64,000 bases of DNA from WRGA01 sp031553395 (GCA_031553395.1 JAVBLR010000016.1:21684-85683); one strand, 5' to 3'. Numbered from the stretch's first letter, positions 54,463 through 63,387 are shown. A program made the numbers and translations. The notes: generated by a model from the letters alone, not told the origin.

Positions 54463-55596
54463 TTATTGAGCAAAAAAGTTTTTAATTTCCTCAATAATAA
54501 ATTTTTGTATATTTGGTTTCATTTCGGTGTGAATAGGTAAAGACAATACTTCTTCACACAATTGAACTGAATTATTCAATGTACTTACAGTGCGGACAAT
54601 ACCTTTAAAAGCCTGTTGTTTTTGCAATGGCAACGGATAGTAAATTACCGAGGGAATTCCTTTTTCACTCAAATAATTCTTCAAAGCATCACGCTTTCCA
54701 TTTTTTATCTTTATGGTATATTGATTGTACACATGCGTACTAAAAGCAGATTTAGTTGGAAGTTCCAATTCCGGAATATTTTTTAATCCTTCGTCATACG
54801 CCTGTGCTACAGCATAACGAACAGACGAATAAACATCCAAATACTTCAATTTTACATCTAAAACAGCAGCTTGTATCGTATCCAAGCGGGAATTACAGCC
54901 AATTATTTTATGACAATACTTTTCGGATTGACCATGATTGGCAATCATTTTTGCCCTTTCATACAATTCGTCATCATTGGTAAAAATAGCACCACCATCA
55001 CCAAAACAGCCCAAATTTTTTGCAGGAAAAAATGATGTACAGCTAATATGTCCGATTGCGCCCGTTTTTTTGGTAGTTCCATTAGAAAACGTATACGCAG
55101 CTCCCAATGATTGAGCATTATCTTCGATTACATACAAATTATATTTTCGTGCCAAATCCATAATCGGTTCCATATTACAAGATTGTCCGAAAAGATGAAC
55201 CGGAATAATCGCTTTTGTTTTTGCTGTAATGAATTTCTCCAAATCATTCAATGAAATATTAAATGTATCGACATCGATATCAACCAACACCGGAACCAAG
55301 TTCAGGAAAGAAATTGTTTCCGCAGGAGCAACATAACTAAACGCAGGGACAATCACTTCATCATCAGGCTTCAATCCCAACGACATCAAGGCAATCATCA
55401 AAGCATCCGTACCATTTCCACATGGAACAACATGTTTTACTCCTAAATAGTTGGATAAATTTTTGGCAAATATTTTTACTTCGGGTCCATTGATAAAAGA
55501 AGTATGATTGATAACATTTTGCATTGCGCCATCAATCTCATTTTTTATCCTTAAATACTGGGAATGTAAATCTACCATTTGTATTTTATCGCCCAT
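54463..55596 (-). CDS. DegT/DnrJ/EryC1/StrS family PLP aminotransferase
   Basis: 377 residues from ATG 55596 (MGDKIQMVDLHSQYLRIK); ATG 55578 is the alternative, and a TTG at 55638 lies close to the -7 element and is unlikely. Family features: FINGPEVKIFAKNLSNYLGV, GNGTDALMIAL, PAFSYVAPAETI, IEDNAQSLGAAY, and the PLP lysine in SFFPAKNLGCFGDGGAI. Such enzymes transfer an amino group to 3- or 4-keto sugar nucleotides for surface polysaccharide or glycan precursors. Together with the downstream Gfo/Idh/MocA enzyme it suggests a 3-amino sugar; the exact product is not deducible. Confidence 0.9.
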   Translation of the reverse strand: MGDKIQMVDLHSQYLRIKNEIDGAMQNVINHTSFINGPEVKIFAKNLSNYLGVKHVVPCGNGTDALMIALMSLGLKPDDEVIVPAFSYVAPAETISFLNLVPVLVDIDVDTFNISLNDLEKFITAKTKAIIPVHLFGQSCNMEPIMDLARKYNLYVIEDNAQSLGAAYTFSNGTTKKTGAIGHISCTSFFPAKNLGCFGDGGAIFTNDDELYERAKMIANHGQSEKYCHKIIGCNSRLDTIQAAVLDVKLKYLDVYSSVRYAVAQAYDEGLKNIPELELPTKSAFSTHVYNQYTIKIKNGKRDALKNYLSEKGIPSVIYYPLPLQKQQAFKGIVRTVSTLNNSVQLCEEVLSLPIHTEMKPNIQKFIIEEIKNFFAQ

Positions 55597-55663
55597 AAAC
55601 AGTTGAGGTTTTATTATCAAATTTAAAAACCAAGGCAAAAATCGAATCTTTCATTATTAAATA

Positions 55664-55671
55664 CAAATTTA
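55664..55671 (-). promoter_or_regulatory. -7 element upstream of the aminotransferase gene
   Basis: TAAATTTG on the minus strand fits TAnnTTTG and would place the start of transcription near 55657, about 60 nt before the ATG at 55596. No clear -33 was found. Confidence 0.4.
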
Positions 55672-55762
55672 AACAATTAAAAGATTTAATCAAAAGACAT
55701 ATTCAAAGATAAGTATTTTATTTAATAAAATAAAAATTTTATATTTTCTCTATTGTATTTTT

Positions 55763-57058
55763 TTAAAGACAGTCGATAACTTTCTCCAACTTTAATGCTC
55801 TTGAACCTTTAATTAGAATTGTAAAATCTTTTAAATTATATTTAGGAATATCCTGAATAAGTTCTGTAATAGATAAATATGCTTCAAATGTATGTTTAGT
55901 TGAAGCAAAGCATTTTCCAACTAAAAATACTTTTTCAAATTGACATTCATTCAAAAAATCAACAATATCCTGATGGTCTTTTTCACTTTCTTCTCCCAAT
56001 TCAAGCATATCTCCTAATATTACTGCTTTATGATTAATCTTCATATTCTTGAAATTCATCAATGAAGCTTTCATACTCGAAGGATTTGCATTATAAGCAT
56101 CAATTATCAACGAATTATCCGCTGTTTTCTTCAATTGAGAGCGATTATTTTGCGGAGTATATTCAGTTAAGGCATCATTTATCAACGAGATTTCCACATC
56201 AAAAAATAAACCGATTGTAGCTGCGGCCAATGCATTCTCCAGATTATATTCTCCTACTAATTGAGTTTTTATTGATTGAAAATCAACATTTTTCGTTTTC
56301 CATTCAAAAGAAAGATAAGGAGAAGAATCGATTACTTTTCCTGAAACAAATACATCTCCATCATTCCCATATTCAACCTTATTTAGTCCAATAGAAATTT
56401 TTTGTAAATATTCATTATCATGATTAATAAATATCTTCCCATTTTTTGCACGAATAAAATCGTATAACTCTCCTTTGGTTTTTATTACTCCTTCGAAAGA
56501 GCCAAAACCTTCCAGATGTCCTCGACCGACGTTGGTTATCAATCCGAAATCCGGTTCGCATATTTCACACAGGGTTTTTATTTCACCCTGATGACTTGCG
56601 CCCATTTCAATTATTGCAAATTCGTAATCATTCGTCAATCTTAATAAAGTCAATGGAACTCCAATATGATTATTTAGATTTCCCTGCGTAAACAACGTTT
56701 TGTACTTTTTCGACAATACCGCGGCTGTCAATTCTTTGGTAGTCGTTTTGCCGTTCGTTCCGGTAATTCCGATTACTTTCCCTTTAAATTGTTTTCGATG
56801 ATAATTAGCCAAATCCTGTAATGTCTTTAAACAATCATTTACCAAAATAATGCGAGAATCCCCAGCATATTCAGCTTCATCAACAATTGCATAAGCACAA
56901 CCCTGCTCCAAAGCCTTTTGAGCAAAAGCATTTCCATTAAAATTATCACCTTTCAGTGCTACAAATATAGAATCGGGCAAGCAATTCCGGCTATCTGTGA
57001 TTATTACCGGATATTGTAAATATAACGCGTAAATATCTTTTAATTGCTGAGAAGTCAT
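55763..57058 (-). CDS. murF: UDP-N-acetylmuramoyl-tripeptide--D-alanyl-D-alanine ligase
   Basis: 431 residues, normal for MurF. Mur ligase motifs: substrate-domain DSRNCLPDSIFVALKGDNFN, P-loop GITGTNGKTTTKEL, TQGNLNNHIGVPLTLL, IIEMGASHQGEIKTLCEI and IDAYNANPSSMKASL. The asparagines in QGNLNNHIG and DAYNANP are typical of MurF rather than MurC/D/E. It adds D-Ala-D-Ala to the UDP-MurNAc tripeptide in the cytoplasm, the last soluble step of the peptidoglycan precursor. It is flanked by the aminotransferase gene downstream and a heptad inverted repeat upstream. Confidence 0.95.
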   Translation of the reverse strand: MTSQQLKDIYALYLQYPVIITDSRNCLPDSIFVALKGDNFNGNAFAQKALEQGCAYAIVDEAEYAGDSRIILVNDCLKTLQDLANYHRKQFKGKVIGITGTNGKTTTKELTAAVLSKKYKTLFTQGNLNNHIGVPLTLLRLTNDYEFAIIEMGASHQGEIKTLCEICEPDFGLITNVGRGHLEGFGSFEGVIKTKGELYDFIRAKNGKIFINHDNEYLQKISIGLNKVEYGNDGDVFVSGKVIDSSPYLSFEWKTKNVDFQSIKTQLVGEYNLENALAAATIGLFFDVEISLINDALTEYTPQNNRSQLKKTADNSLIIDAYNANPSSMKASLMNFKNMKINHKAVILGDMLELGEESEKDHQDIVDFLNECQFEKVFLVGKCFASTKHTFEAYLSITELIQDIPKYNLKDFTILIKGSRALKLEKVIDCL

Positions 57059-57066
57059 TGTTGTCT

Positions 57067-57168
57067 GTTATTGGTTATTAGTTGATAGTTATTGGTATTA
57101 TTTTGGCATATAGTAGTTTGTTGCAAAATAAACAACAAATAACCAATAACTATCAACTAATAACGATT
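57067..57168. repeat. Heptad repeat with 22-bp inverted arms between murF and the esterase gene
   Basis: GTTATTG, GTTATTA, GTTGATA, GTTATTG in 7-bp register (57067-57094) and the inverted set AACAAAT, AACCAAT, AACTATC, AACTAAT (57134-57161). 57074-57095 and 57143-57164 are a perfect 22-bp inverted pair with a 47-nt loop. Confidence 0.8.
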
Positions 57169-57172
57169 CATA

Positions 57173-58183
57173 CTAATTGTTTTTGAAAACCTTATCCAAG
57201 AAAGAAGCCATATAATTTACAGTTGAAGTAAACCATGGACGAAACAACCAATAAGGATGCGGTGTATCGGGAAAAGTATGTACTTCGGAATAAAGATGCA
57301 GACTATCCAGTTTTGCAATCATTTCATCCCGCCCATAATGAAAGCGATCAATAGAGCTATTAATGAAACAAACGGGCGCTGATTTATCCGAAACATGAAA
57401 AATCGGCGATGCATCAATCCAAGTTTGCTTCTGCTCTTCGTATGTTCCTCCCAACCATTTTACGTCTGCCGGTGGATTTGACTTTCCTTTCGATTGATTG
57501 GCTCTGGTAGTGCTTTCTTCGGAGGTAAAGTCGGATATTCCATCGATATCAATAACTGCCTGAACATCACTCGAAACATTCATCTTATCATTCGGATCTT
57601 CGTACTTCTTCAATCCATTTGTTGCACCCATCAGATTTGCCAGTTGTCCTCCGGCAGAAGTTCCGGAAACAGCAATATGATCGGCGTCAATATTATATTT
57701 AGCTGCATTTTTCCGCACCCATTTTATGGCCGATTTAATATCATAGACTGCAGCCGGGTATATCGCTTCCGGTGAAAGGCGGTACTCTACCGGAATTGTA
57801 ACATACCCCTTCGAAGCAACCTGCATTGCCATAGGCACTTCCATCGAATAAGTTCCCGAAGACCATCCTCCCCCATGTATTAAGATAAGAGCCGGATATT
57901 TTTTCTTGTCGTCAGGACGATAAATATTCATCTTTAAACTTCGATTCTTTATGGATGAATTGTCAATCGTTTTATAAACAACATTCTCGTATGCAACTAC
58001 ATTTACCGGTTTTTCGGGTTCTGCAATTTGAATGAACGGAAACTGTTTCTTTGTTTTAATATATGTCAGAGGAGTATTAAAGGTTGTATCACGAGGTACT
58101 CCGTCTATAATTGCATATTGTGCTTGTGATAAGTTATTTATCGCTATTGCAAAAATCAATAAAGCAAAAAAATGTTTTTTCAT
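57173..58183 (-). CDS. Secreted alpha/beta-hydrolase esterase (BD-FAE/HSL type)
   Basis: 336 residues, signal peptide (cut near SQAQ/YAII). Alpha/beta-hydrolase features: oxyanion HGGGWSSGTY, VEYRLSPEAIYPAAVYDIKS, nucleophile Ser in VSGTSAGGQLANLMG, Asp of the triad probably in the INSSIDRFHYGRDEM part, and His in PDTPHPYW. The family includes acetyl- and feruloyl-esterases that act on substituted plant polysaccharides, so it may deacetylate pectin fragments, but it lies 5 kb beyond the HTCS. The -7 element TACTTTTG (58221-58228, minus) fits its promoter. No lipobox was seen. Confidence 0.85.
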   Translation of the reverse strand: MKKHFFALLIFAIAINNLSQAQYAIIDGVPRDTTFNTPLTYIKTKKQFPFIQIAEPEKPVNVVAYENVVYKTIDNSSIKNRSLKMNIYRPDDKKKYPALILIHGGGWSSGTYSMEVPMAMQVASKGYVTIPVEYRLSPEAIYPAAVYDIKSAIKWVRKNAAKYNIDADHIAVSGTSAGGQLANLMGATNGLKKYEDPNDKMNVSSDVQAVIDIDGISDFTSEESTTRANQSKGKSNPPADVKWLGGTYEEQKQTWIDASPIFHVSDKSAPVCFINSSIDRFHYGRDEMIAKLDSLHLYSEVHTFPDTPHPYWLFRPWFTSTVNYMASFLDKVFKNN

Positions 58184-58390
58184 ACGTAAATATTTTATTT
58201 TTTTAAAGATTCCACCACTACAAAAGTATAAAACTCATGCTGAAAATCCTTTAAATAGTGATACAAAATAAAAAGGATACCTAAACTTTGATATTTTTCC
58301 GTCTTTACAGACACAAATCATTAATGGATTTTCTCCGTTGGATAAAGTTTTTAACTTGTAATACAGCATATTAACTGCTCCATTCATATT

Positions 58391-58416
58391 GGTTTACGGT
58401 TTACATCTTGGTTTAC
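58391..58416. repeat. Three GGTTTAC direct repeats near tRNA-Arg
   Basis: GGTTTAC occurs at 58391-58397, 58398-58404 and 58410-58416, downstream of the tRNA-Arg terminator. The rest of the 58184-58462 gap holds the esterase promoter and AT-rich sequence. The layout tRNA, terminator, short direct repeats resembles the tRNA-Asp region at 63242-63838, so an old integration scar is possible. Confidence 0.35.
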
Positions 58417-58462
58417 AAAACTTTTCCCAAACCCTCTAAATCCACCCAATATAAAACAAAAA

Positions 58463-58490
58463 AGCACTTACCGTTTTACCTGTAAGTGCT
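58463..58490 (-). terminator. Terminator of tRNA-Arg
   Basis: AGCACTTAC (58463-58471) pairs with GTAAGTGCT (58482-58490); on the minus strand the stem is followed by TTTTTTG, directly after the tRNA. Confidence 0.85.
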
Positions 58491-58501
58491 TGATTTTCTT
58501 G

Positions 58502-58575
58502 TGACCCCGCCAGGATTCAAACCTGGAACCTTCTGATCCGTAGTCAGATACTCTATTCAGTTGAGCTACGGGGCC
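58502..58575 (-). tRNA. tRNA-Arg (anticodon ACG)
   Basis: Minus-strand 74 nt: acceptor GGCCCCG with CGGGGTC (one G:U), D-arm around GCTCAACTGAATAGAGT, anticodon loop CTACGGA between TCTGA and TCAGA, and T-arm GGTTTGAATCC. The -7 element TACTTTTG (58588-58595, minus) lies just upstream. No encoded CCA is visible. Confidence 0.95.
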
Positions 58576-58703
58576 GATTAACGGGTGCAAAAGTAATCAT
58601 ATTTTTTGAAAAAACTGCATTCCCGTTTATTTTTATTTTTTATTTTCAGTAAAAAAATAGAATTTATCAGGTCTAATAAATAGAATGTGGTATTTTATCA
58701 AAC

Positions 58704-60356
58704 TTATACAACTTCTACTCCTTGTTTTTTCAACAAATCTAATCCAATATCTTTTAATTTGAATTTCTGAATCTTACCGCTTCCGGTCAATGGAAAACCA
58801 TCAACAAAAAAGATGTATTTCGGAATTTTATGACGAGCTATTTGCCCTCGGCAAAATTCTTTTACTTCTTCATCAGTTAATTTAGCTCCTTCTTGCAAAA
58901 TAATAAACGCACCTACTTCTTCCCCGTATTTTTCGGATGGAATTCCAGCTACTTGCACATCTCTAACCCCTTGTAAGTGATATAAATATTCTTCAACTTC
59001 GCGCGGATAAATATTTTCTCCTCCACGAATAATCATATCCTTGATACGTCCGGTAATACGATAATAGCCTTGTTCGTCCTTGATTCCCAAATCACCCGAA
59101 TGCAGCCAACCATCGGCAGTAATAACATCCGCAGTAGCTTCCGGATTTTTATAATATCCCTTCATTACCAAATATCCCCGGCAACAAATTTCACCCTGAA
59201 CACCGACCGGACATTCTTCTCCGGTTTCGGGATTGACAATTTTCACTTCGGTAAAAGGATATTCCTTTCCTACGGTAGTACAGCGTTCTTCAAACGAATC
59301 TTCAATAACAGAATGTGTCATTCCCGGAGATGATTCTGTTAATCCATAGACACTTGTAATATGCGTGATATGTAATTTATCCGTAACTTTCCGCATCAAT
59401 TCAATCGGACATAAAGCGCCGGCCATAATTCCTGTTCGAAGAGAAGTAACATCAAACATTTCGAACATCGGATGATTCAATTCCGCAATAAACATTGTAG
59501 GAACTCCATACAAAGCTGTGCAGCGCTCTTTATGCACAGATGCCAATACTACCAACGGATCGAACCGCTCCACCATTACTTGCGTACAACCATGCGTCAG
59601 GCAATTCATTGTCGCCAATGTAAGCCCAAAACAATGGAATAACGGAACACAAACACACAATTTATCATCCTGAGTAAAATGCATACCTTCGCCGGTAAAC
59701 AAGCCATTATTTACCACATTATAGTGAGAAAGCATTACACCTTTAGGAAAACCGGTTGTTCCCGAAGTATATTGCATATTTACCACATCATGGCATTTGA
59801 CTTTACTTTTAACATCATTAAGAACATCATTCGAAACATTCTTCCCTAACAACAAGATTTCAGCAGTATTATACATACCACGGTATTTTTCCTGCCCGAT
59901 AAATACTACATTTTTCAGTTTGGGAAAACGTTTACTATTCAGATAACCACGTTGAGATAATTTTAATTCAGGCAGCATTTCATAAGTCATATTGATATAA
60001 CTACCATCAAAAACACCTTCGGTTATACAAAGGGTATCAATATCGGCATTATCAACCAGATATTCCAGTTCATGCTGCTTATAGTTTGTATTTACGGTAA
60101 CAACCACAGCTCCAAGTTTGGCACCTGCATACAAAAATGTCAACCAATCGGGAACATTTGTTGCCCAAATTCCAAGGTGGCTTCCCGGCTTTACTCCAAT
60201 AGCCAATAACCCTTTTGCCATATTATCAACCCGTTCGTTAAATTGCTTCCATGTAAAACGGAGATCACGGTCTGAATAAACTACATATTCTTTATCTGGG
60301 GTTGTTTCGGCCCAATATTCAAGCCATTGCCCGATAGTTCTTTCTGTTAAATTCAT
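58704..60356 (-). CDS. AMP-binding acyl-CoA synthetase
   Basis: 550 residues. ANL-superfamily motifs: P-loop MQYTSGTTGFPKGVMLSHYN, A5-like TSVYGLTESSPGMTHS, A7 GWLHSGDLGIKDEQGYYRIT, RIKDMIIRGGENIYPREVEE and the C-terminal lysine in LTGSGKIQKFKLKD. It activates a fatty or other carboxylic acid as acyl-AMP and then acyl-CoA. The gene begins 2 nt after the stop of the XRE-cupin regulator gene, so the two are an operon and the regulator probably senses a metabolite of this enzyme. Exact chain-length preference cannot be read. Confidence 0.93.
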   Translation of the reverse strand: MNLTERTIGQWLEYWAETTPDKEYVVYSDRDLRFTWKQFNERVDNMAKGLLAIGVKPGSHLGIWATNVPDWLTFLYAGAKLGAVVVTVNTNYKQHELEYLVDNADIDTLCITEGVFDGSYINMTYEMLPELKLSQRGYLNSKRFPKLKNVVFIGQEKYRGMYNTAEILLLGKNVSNDVLNDVKSKVKCHDVVNMQYTSGTTGFPKGVMLSHYNVVNNGLFTGEGMHFTQDDKLCVCVPLFHCFGLTLATMNCLTHGCTQVMVERFDPLVVLASVHKERCTALYGVPTMFIAELNHPMFEMFDVTSLRTGIMAGALCPIELMRKVTDKLHITHITSVYGLTESSPGMTHSVIEDSFEERCTTVGKEYPFTEVKIVNPETGEECPVGVQGEICCRGYLVMKGYYKNPEATADVITADGWLHSGDLGIKDEQGYYRITGRIKDMIIRGGENIYPREVEEYLYHLQGVRDVQVAGIPSEKYGEEVGAFIILQEGAKLTDEEVKEFCRGQIARHKIPKYIFFVDGFPLTGSGKIQKFKLKDIGLDLLKKQGVEVV

Positions 60357-60358
60357 AA

Positions 60359-60937
60359 TTAAAAAGGTGTATAAACTACTGCCAAAATTCTTGCGCCTTG
60401 CTCACTACCGGCATGTACATGATGGGAAATAATCGAATCATAATAAATACTATCACCTTCTTCCAAAATATAATTTGTTGTACCATAACTAATTTCGACA
60501 ACACCTTCCAAACAATAAATAAATTCTTCACCTTCATGAGAAGATGTAGTAAATTCGATTTCTTTCTGCGCAGGAGATATTTGGATAATAAATGGCTCCA
60601 TGTGCCTACCTGATTTTGCAGGAGATAATGAGAAATAATCCATGTGTTTATGCGCAAGTGTATCACTTGTAGAAAAACTAACTCCTTTGTCACATTCCCC
60701 TTTACGTGAAATAATCGGGCCAAGTTCATCCTGATCATCTAAAAATGTGCCAAGCCGTACACCCAAGACTCTGGCTATTTTAATCAGCGGAGCAAGTGAC
60801 GGAATATCTTTTGATTGTTCTATTTTTTCTATTTGCTTAATATCTAACCCTGTACGGGAAGCCATTTCTTCAATTCCAATTGATTTTGATTCCCGCAAAT
60901 TTTTTATTCTTTCTCCGATGAGCTTATTCGAATCCAT
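60359..60937 (-). CDS. XRE family transcriptional regulator with cupin domain
   Basis: 192 residues. N-terminal helix-turn-helix (about 5-65: LIGERIKNLRESKSIGIEEM, ASRTGLDIKQIEKIEQSKDI) and a C-terminal cupin (about 110-190: SHEGEEFIYCLEGVVEISYG, EGDSIYYDSIISHHVHAG). The pairing of this regulator type with an acyl-CoA synthetase gene is common in Bacteroidetes. TATATTTG on the minus strand (60978-60985) is a plausible -7 element. The cupin pocket likely binds a small effector; which one is unknown. Confidence 0.9.
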   Translation of the reverse strand: MDSNKLIGERIKNLRESKSIGIEEMASRTGLDIKQIEKIEQSKDIPSLAPLIKIARVLGVRLGTFLDDQDELGPIISRKGECDKGVSFSTSDTLAHKHMDYFSLSPAKSGRHMEPFIIQISPAQKEIEFTTSSHEGEEFIYCLEGVVEISYGTTNYILEEGDSIYYDSIISHHVHAGSEQGARILAVVYTPF

Positions 60938-61055
60938 GAAAAATGATAGTTTAAAAGATTATTTCTTATTTTGATTGCAAATATAAGGGAATAGATGTAA
61001 AAAACAAGCAAATTGAAAGCATTCCTAATAAAATGCATGTGCTAATATTTTAATG

Positions 61056-61526
61056 TCAAATATGAATTCCATATTCATGTTTAACTTCGTCCATCACAAA
61101 TGTACTTTCCAGCGATCCAAGGCTATCAATAGTCCCCAAGACATTAAGGATAAATTCCTGATAGTATTTCATATTCGGAGCATGTATTTTTAATAAATAA
61201 TCGAAACTGCCTGAGATATTATAACATTCCGTCACTTCCGGAATATCTTGTATTATTCGTACAAATTCGGCAGCAATATCTCTGTTAAGCCGTCTAAGTT
61301 TTACACTGCAAAATACCACAAAACCTTGATTCAACTTTTCGGCATCTAATACAGCTATATACTTTTTTATATATCCTCCGTTTTCGAGTCGTTTGAGCCG
61401 TTCGAAAACAGGAGTTGACGAAAGGTTTACCCGCGCAGCCAATTCTTTTGTTGTTAGTCGGGCATTATTTTGTAATGTACGCAATATTTGTAAATCCGTT
61501 TTATCTAATTTGTCCAATGTATTCAT
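61056..61526 (-). CDS. Lrp/AsnC family transcriptional regulator
   Basis: 156 residues. N-terminal HTH (about 8-60: TDLQILRTLQNNARLTTKEL, AARVNLSSTPVFERLKRLEN) and a C-terminal RAM/AsnC ligand-binding domain (about 65-155: FCSVKLRRLN, VTECYNISGSFDYLLKIHA). Divergent from the O-acetylhomoserine sulfhydrylase gene, so it probably controls that gene and itself, in response to an amino acid. An 11-bp perfect inverted repeat lies in the shared intergenic region, near its -7 element TATATTTG (61602-61609, minus). Confidence 0.92.
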   Translation of the reverse strand: MNTLDKLDKTDLQILRTLQNNARLTTKELAARVNLSSTPVFERLKRLENGGYIKKYIAVLDAEKLNQGFVVFCSVKLRRLNRDIAAEFVRIIQDIPEVTECYNISGSFDYLLKIHAPNMKYYQEFILNVLGTIDSLGSLESTFVMDEVKHEYGIHI

Positions 61527-61601
61527 AATACAGTTTGTTTTAATAAGAATAAAATTCTTTTTAAGAGATTATTTTCAGTAGCCATTTAAAATAATATTCT
61601 A

Positions 61602-61678
61602 CAAATATAGAAAAAATTAGCAATATTTTCTATATTTTAGAAATACACAACAAAATACACCCGCATATAATACCTTTG
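61602..61678. promoter_or_regulatory. Divergent lrp/metY promoters with an inverted-repeat operator
   Basis: AATATAGAAAA (61604-61614) and TTTTCTATATT (61626-61636) form a perfect 11-bp inverted repeat, a candidate Lrp site. It overlaps the minus -7 TATATTTG (61602-61609). TACCTTTG (61671-61678, plus) is the -7 of the sulfhydrylase gene. Confidence 0.6.
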
Positions 61679-61725
61679 TCAGAAAATTAACACAAAAAAA
61701 ATATCAACAATAAAAGAATACAATT

Positions 61726-63012
61726 ATGGCAACTAAAAAATTACATTTCGAGACATTACAAGTTCATGTAGGACAAGAACAAGCGGATCCGGCAACAGAT
61801 TCACGTGCAGTACCCATTTATCAAACAACTTCTTATGTATTTCATAACTCAGCTCATGCGGCAGCTCGCTTTGGGCTACAAGACCCGGGAAATATTTACG
61901 GACGGTTGACTAATCCAACCCAAAGCGTTTTTGAACAACGTGTTGCTGCACTTGAAGGCGGCGTAGCCGGACTGGCAGTTGCTTCGGGAGCAGCAGCTAT
62001 TGCCTATGCTTTTGAAAATATTACCCGTACCGGAGACCATATTGTCGCTGCTAAAACTATTTATGGAGGAACTTATAATTTATTGGCACACACATTACCC
62101 TCTTATGGTGTAACTACGACCTTTGTTGACCCGAGTGACTTATCTAATTTCGAAAAAGCAATTCAAGAGAATACAAAAGCTATTTTTATTGAAACATTGG
62201 GTAATCCAAATTCAAATATTATTGATATAAAAGCTGTTGCAGATATTGCTCACCTCCATAAAATACCTCTGATTATTGATAATACATTTGGAACGCCTTA
62301 TCTAATCCGCCCGATTGAGTATGGTGCGGATATCGTAGTACACTCCGCCACAAAATTCATTGGCGGGCACGGTTCGTCATTGGGAGGTATCATTATTGAT
62401 TCCGGGAAATTCGACTGGGTAGCTTCAGGTAAATTTCCACAATTAACCGAACCTGATCCGAGTTATCATGGAATACGCTTTGTAGATGCTGCCGGAGCTG
62501 CAGCTTATGTTACCCGTATTCGTGCCACTTTATTACGTGATACAGGAGCAACTATCAGCCCGTTTAATGCATTTATTTTGTTACAAGGATTAGAAACCCT
62601 TTCATTGCGTGTAGAACGTCATGTTGAAAATGCGTTGAAAGTAGTGGATTTTCTGAAAAATCATCCGAAAGTTGAAAAAGTAAATCATCCGTCATTGATT
62701 AATCATCCTGATCATGCTTTGTACAAAAACTATTTTCCAAAAGGAGCGGGCTCTATTTTTACTTTTGCAGTAAAAGGTGGACAAAAAGAAGCTCATCGTT
62801 TTATAGATAGTCTGGAAATATTCTCTTTATTGGCTAATGTAGCAGATGTAAAATCACTCGTTATTCATCCGGCCAGCACTACTCATTCACAACTTAATGA
62901 GCAAGAACTTTCCGAACAGGAAATTTATCCGGGAACAGTACGTCTTTCCATTGGCACAGAGCATATTGATGATTTGTTGGATGATTTGAAGCAGGCGCTT
63001 GATAAGATTTGA
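61726..63012 (+). CDS. metY: O-acetylhomoserine aminocarboxypropyltransferase/sulfhydrylase
   Basis: 428 residues, normal for the family. Cys/Met metabolism PLP motifs: YQTTSYVFHNSAHAAARFGL, GNIYGRLTNPTQSVFEQRVA, ETLGNPNSNIIDIKAVADIA, and the PLP lysine in VVHSATKFIGGHGSSLGGII. The long insertion around DSGKFDWVASGKFPQLTEPD is typical of O-acetylhomoserine sulfhydrylase rather than cystathionine gamma-synthase. It makes homocysteine from O-acetylhomoserine and sulfide in methionine synthesis. Divergent from the Lrp-type gene, with a -7 element about 50 nt upstream. The symbol is by family; cysD-like naming is also used. Confidence 0.93.
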   Translation: MATKKLHFETLQVHVGQEQADPATDSRAVPIYQTTSYVFHNSAHAAARFGLQDPGNIYGRLTNPTQSVFEQRVAALEGGVAGLAVASGAAAIAYAFENITRTGDHIVAAKTIYGGTYNLLAHTLPSYGVTTTFVDPSDLSNFEKAIQENTKAIFIETLGNPNSNIIDIKAVADIAHLHKIPLIIDNTFGTPYLIRPIEYGADIVVHSATKFIGGHGSSLGGIIIDSGKFDWVASGKFPQLTEPDPSYHGIRFVDAAGAAAYVTRIRATLLRDTGATISPFNAFILLQGLETLSLRVERHVENALKVVDFLKNHPKVEKVNHPSLINHPDHALYKNYFPKGAGSIFTFAVKGGQKEAHRFIDSLEIFSLLANVADVKSLVIHPASTTHSQLNEQELSEQEIYPGTVRLSIGTEHIDDLLDDLKQALDKI

Positions 63013-63029
63013 TAATGTATTTAAATCAC

Positions 63030-63072
63030 ATGATGTGAAGCAAAGGTTCATATAACCTCTGGTTCACATCAT
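63030..63072 (+). terminator. Compound hairpin after the sulfhydrylase gene
   Basis: ATGATGTGAA (63030-63039) pairs with TTCACATCAT (63063-63072), enclosing AGGTT/AACCT. It lies just after the stop; without a T run its role as terminator is uncertain. Confidence 0.5.
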
Positions 63073-63171
63073 AATTTACACACTAATCAGATTTTTACTT
63101 TTTTATTATTACTACAATCGCCTTATAATCAATAGTTAGAAAACAATTCAAAAAAAATATTTTTCAAGATT

Positions 63172-63202
63172 ATTGCAGATTTCAAATTAAGTATTACCTT
63201 TG
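63172..63202 (+). promoter_or_regulatory. Promoter of tRNA-Asp
   Basis: ATTG (63172-63175), 19 bases, then TACCTTTG (63195-63202) fits TTTG-N19-21-TAnnTTTG, 39 nt before the tRNA. Confidence 0.7.
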
Positions 63203-63241
63203 CATCGCATTTGAGAGAAAATGTCATAAAAAAGCAAGATT

Positions 63242-63315
63242 GGTTCGGTAGTTCAGTTGGTTAGAATACATGCCTGTCACGCATGGGGTCGCGGGTTCGA
63301 GTCCCGTCCGGACCG
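63242..63315 (+). tRNA. tRNA-Asp (anticodon GTC)
   Basis: 74 nt: acceptor GGTTCGG with CCGGACC (one G:U), D-arm GTTCAGTTGGTTAGAAT, anticodon loop CTGTCAC, T-arm GGGTTCGAGTCCC. A hairpin terminator follows 35 nt downstream. The 3' end CGTCCGGACCGC recurs in degenerate form at 63498-63509 and 63665-63676. Confidence 0.97.
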
Positions 63316-63350
63316 CAGAGAGGTAAGTCAGAAGATGACAACTCAAAGCC

Positions 63351-63387
63351 AAAAAGTCTATAATGTTCATCCATTATAGACTTTTTT
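63351..63387 (+). terminator. Terminator after tRNA-Asp (unit 1)
   Basis: AAAAAGTCTATAATG pairs perfectly with CATTATAGACTTTTT, then a T run. Confidence 0.9.
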
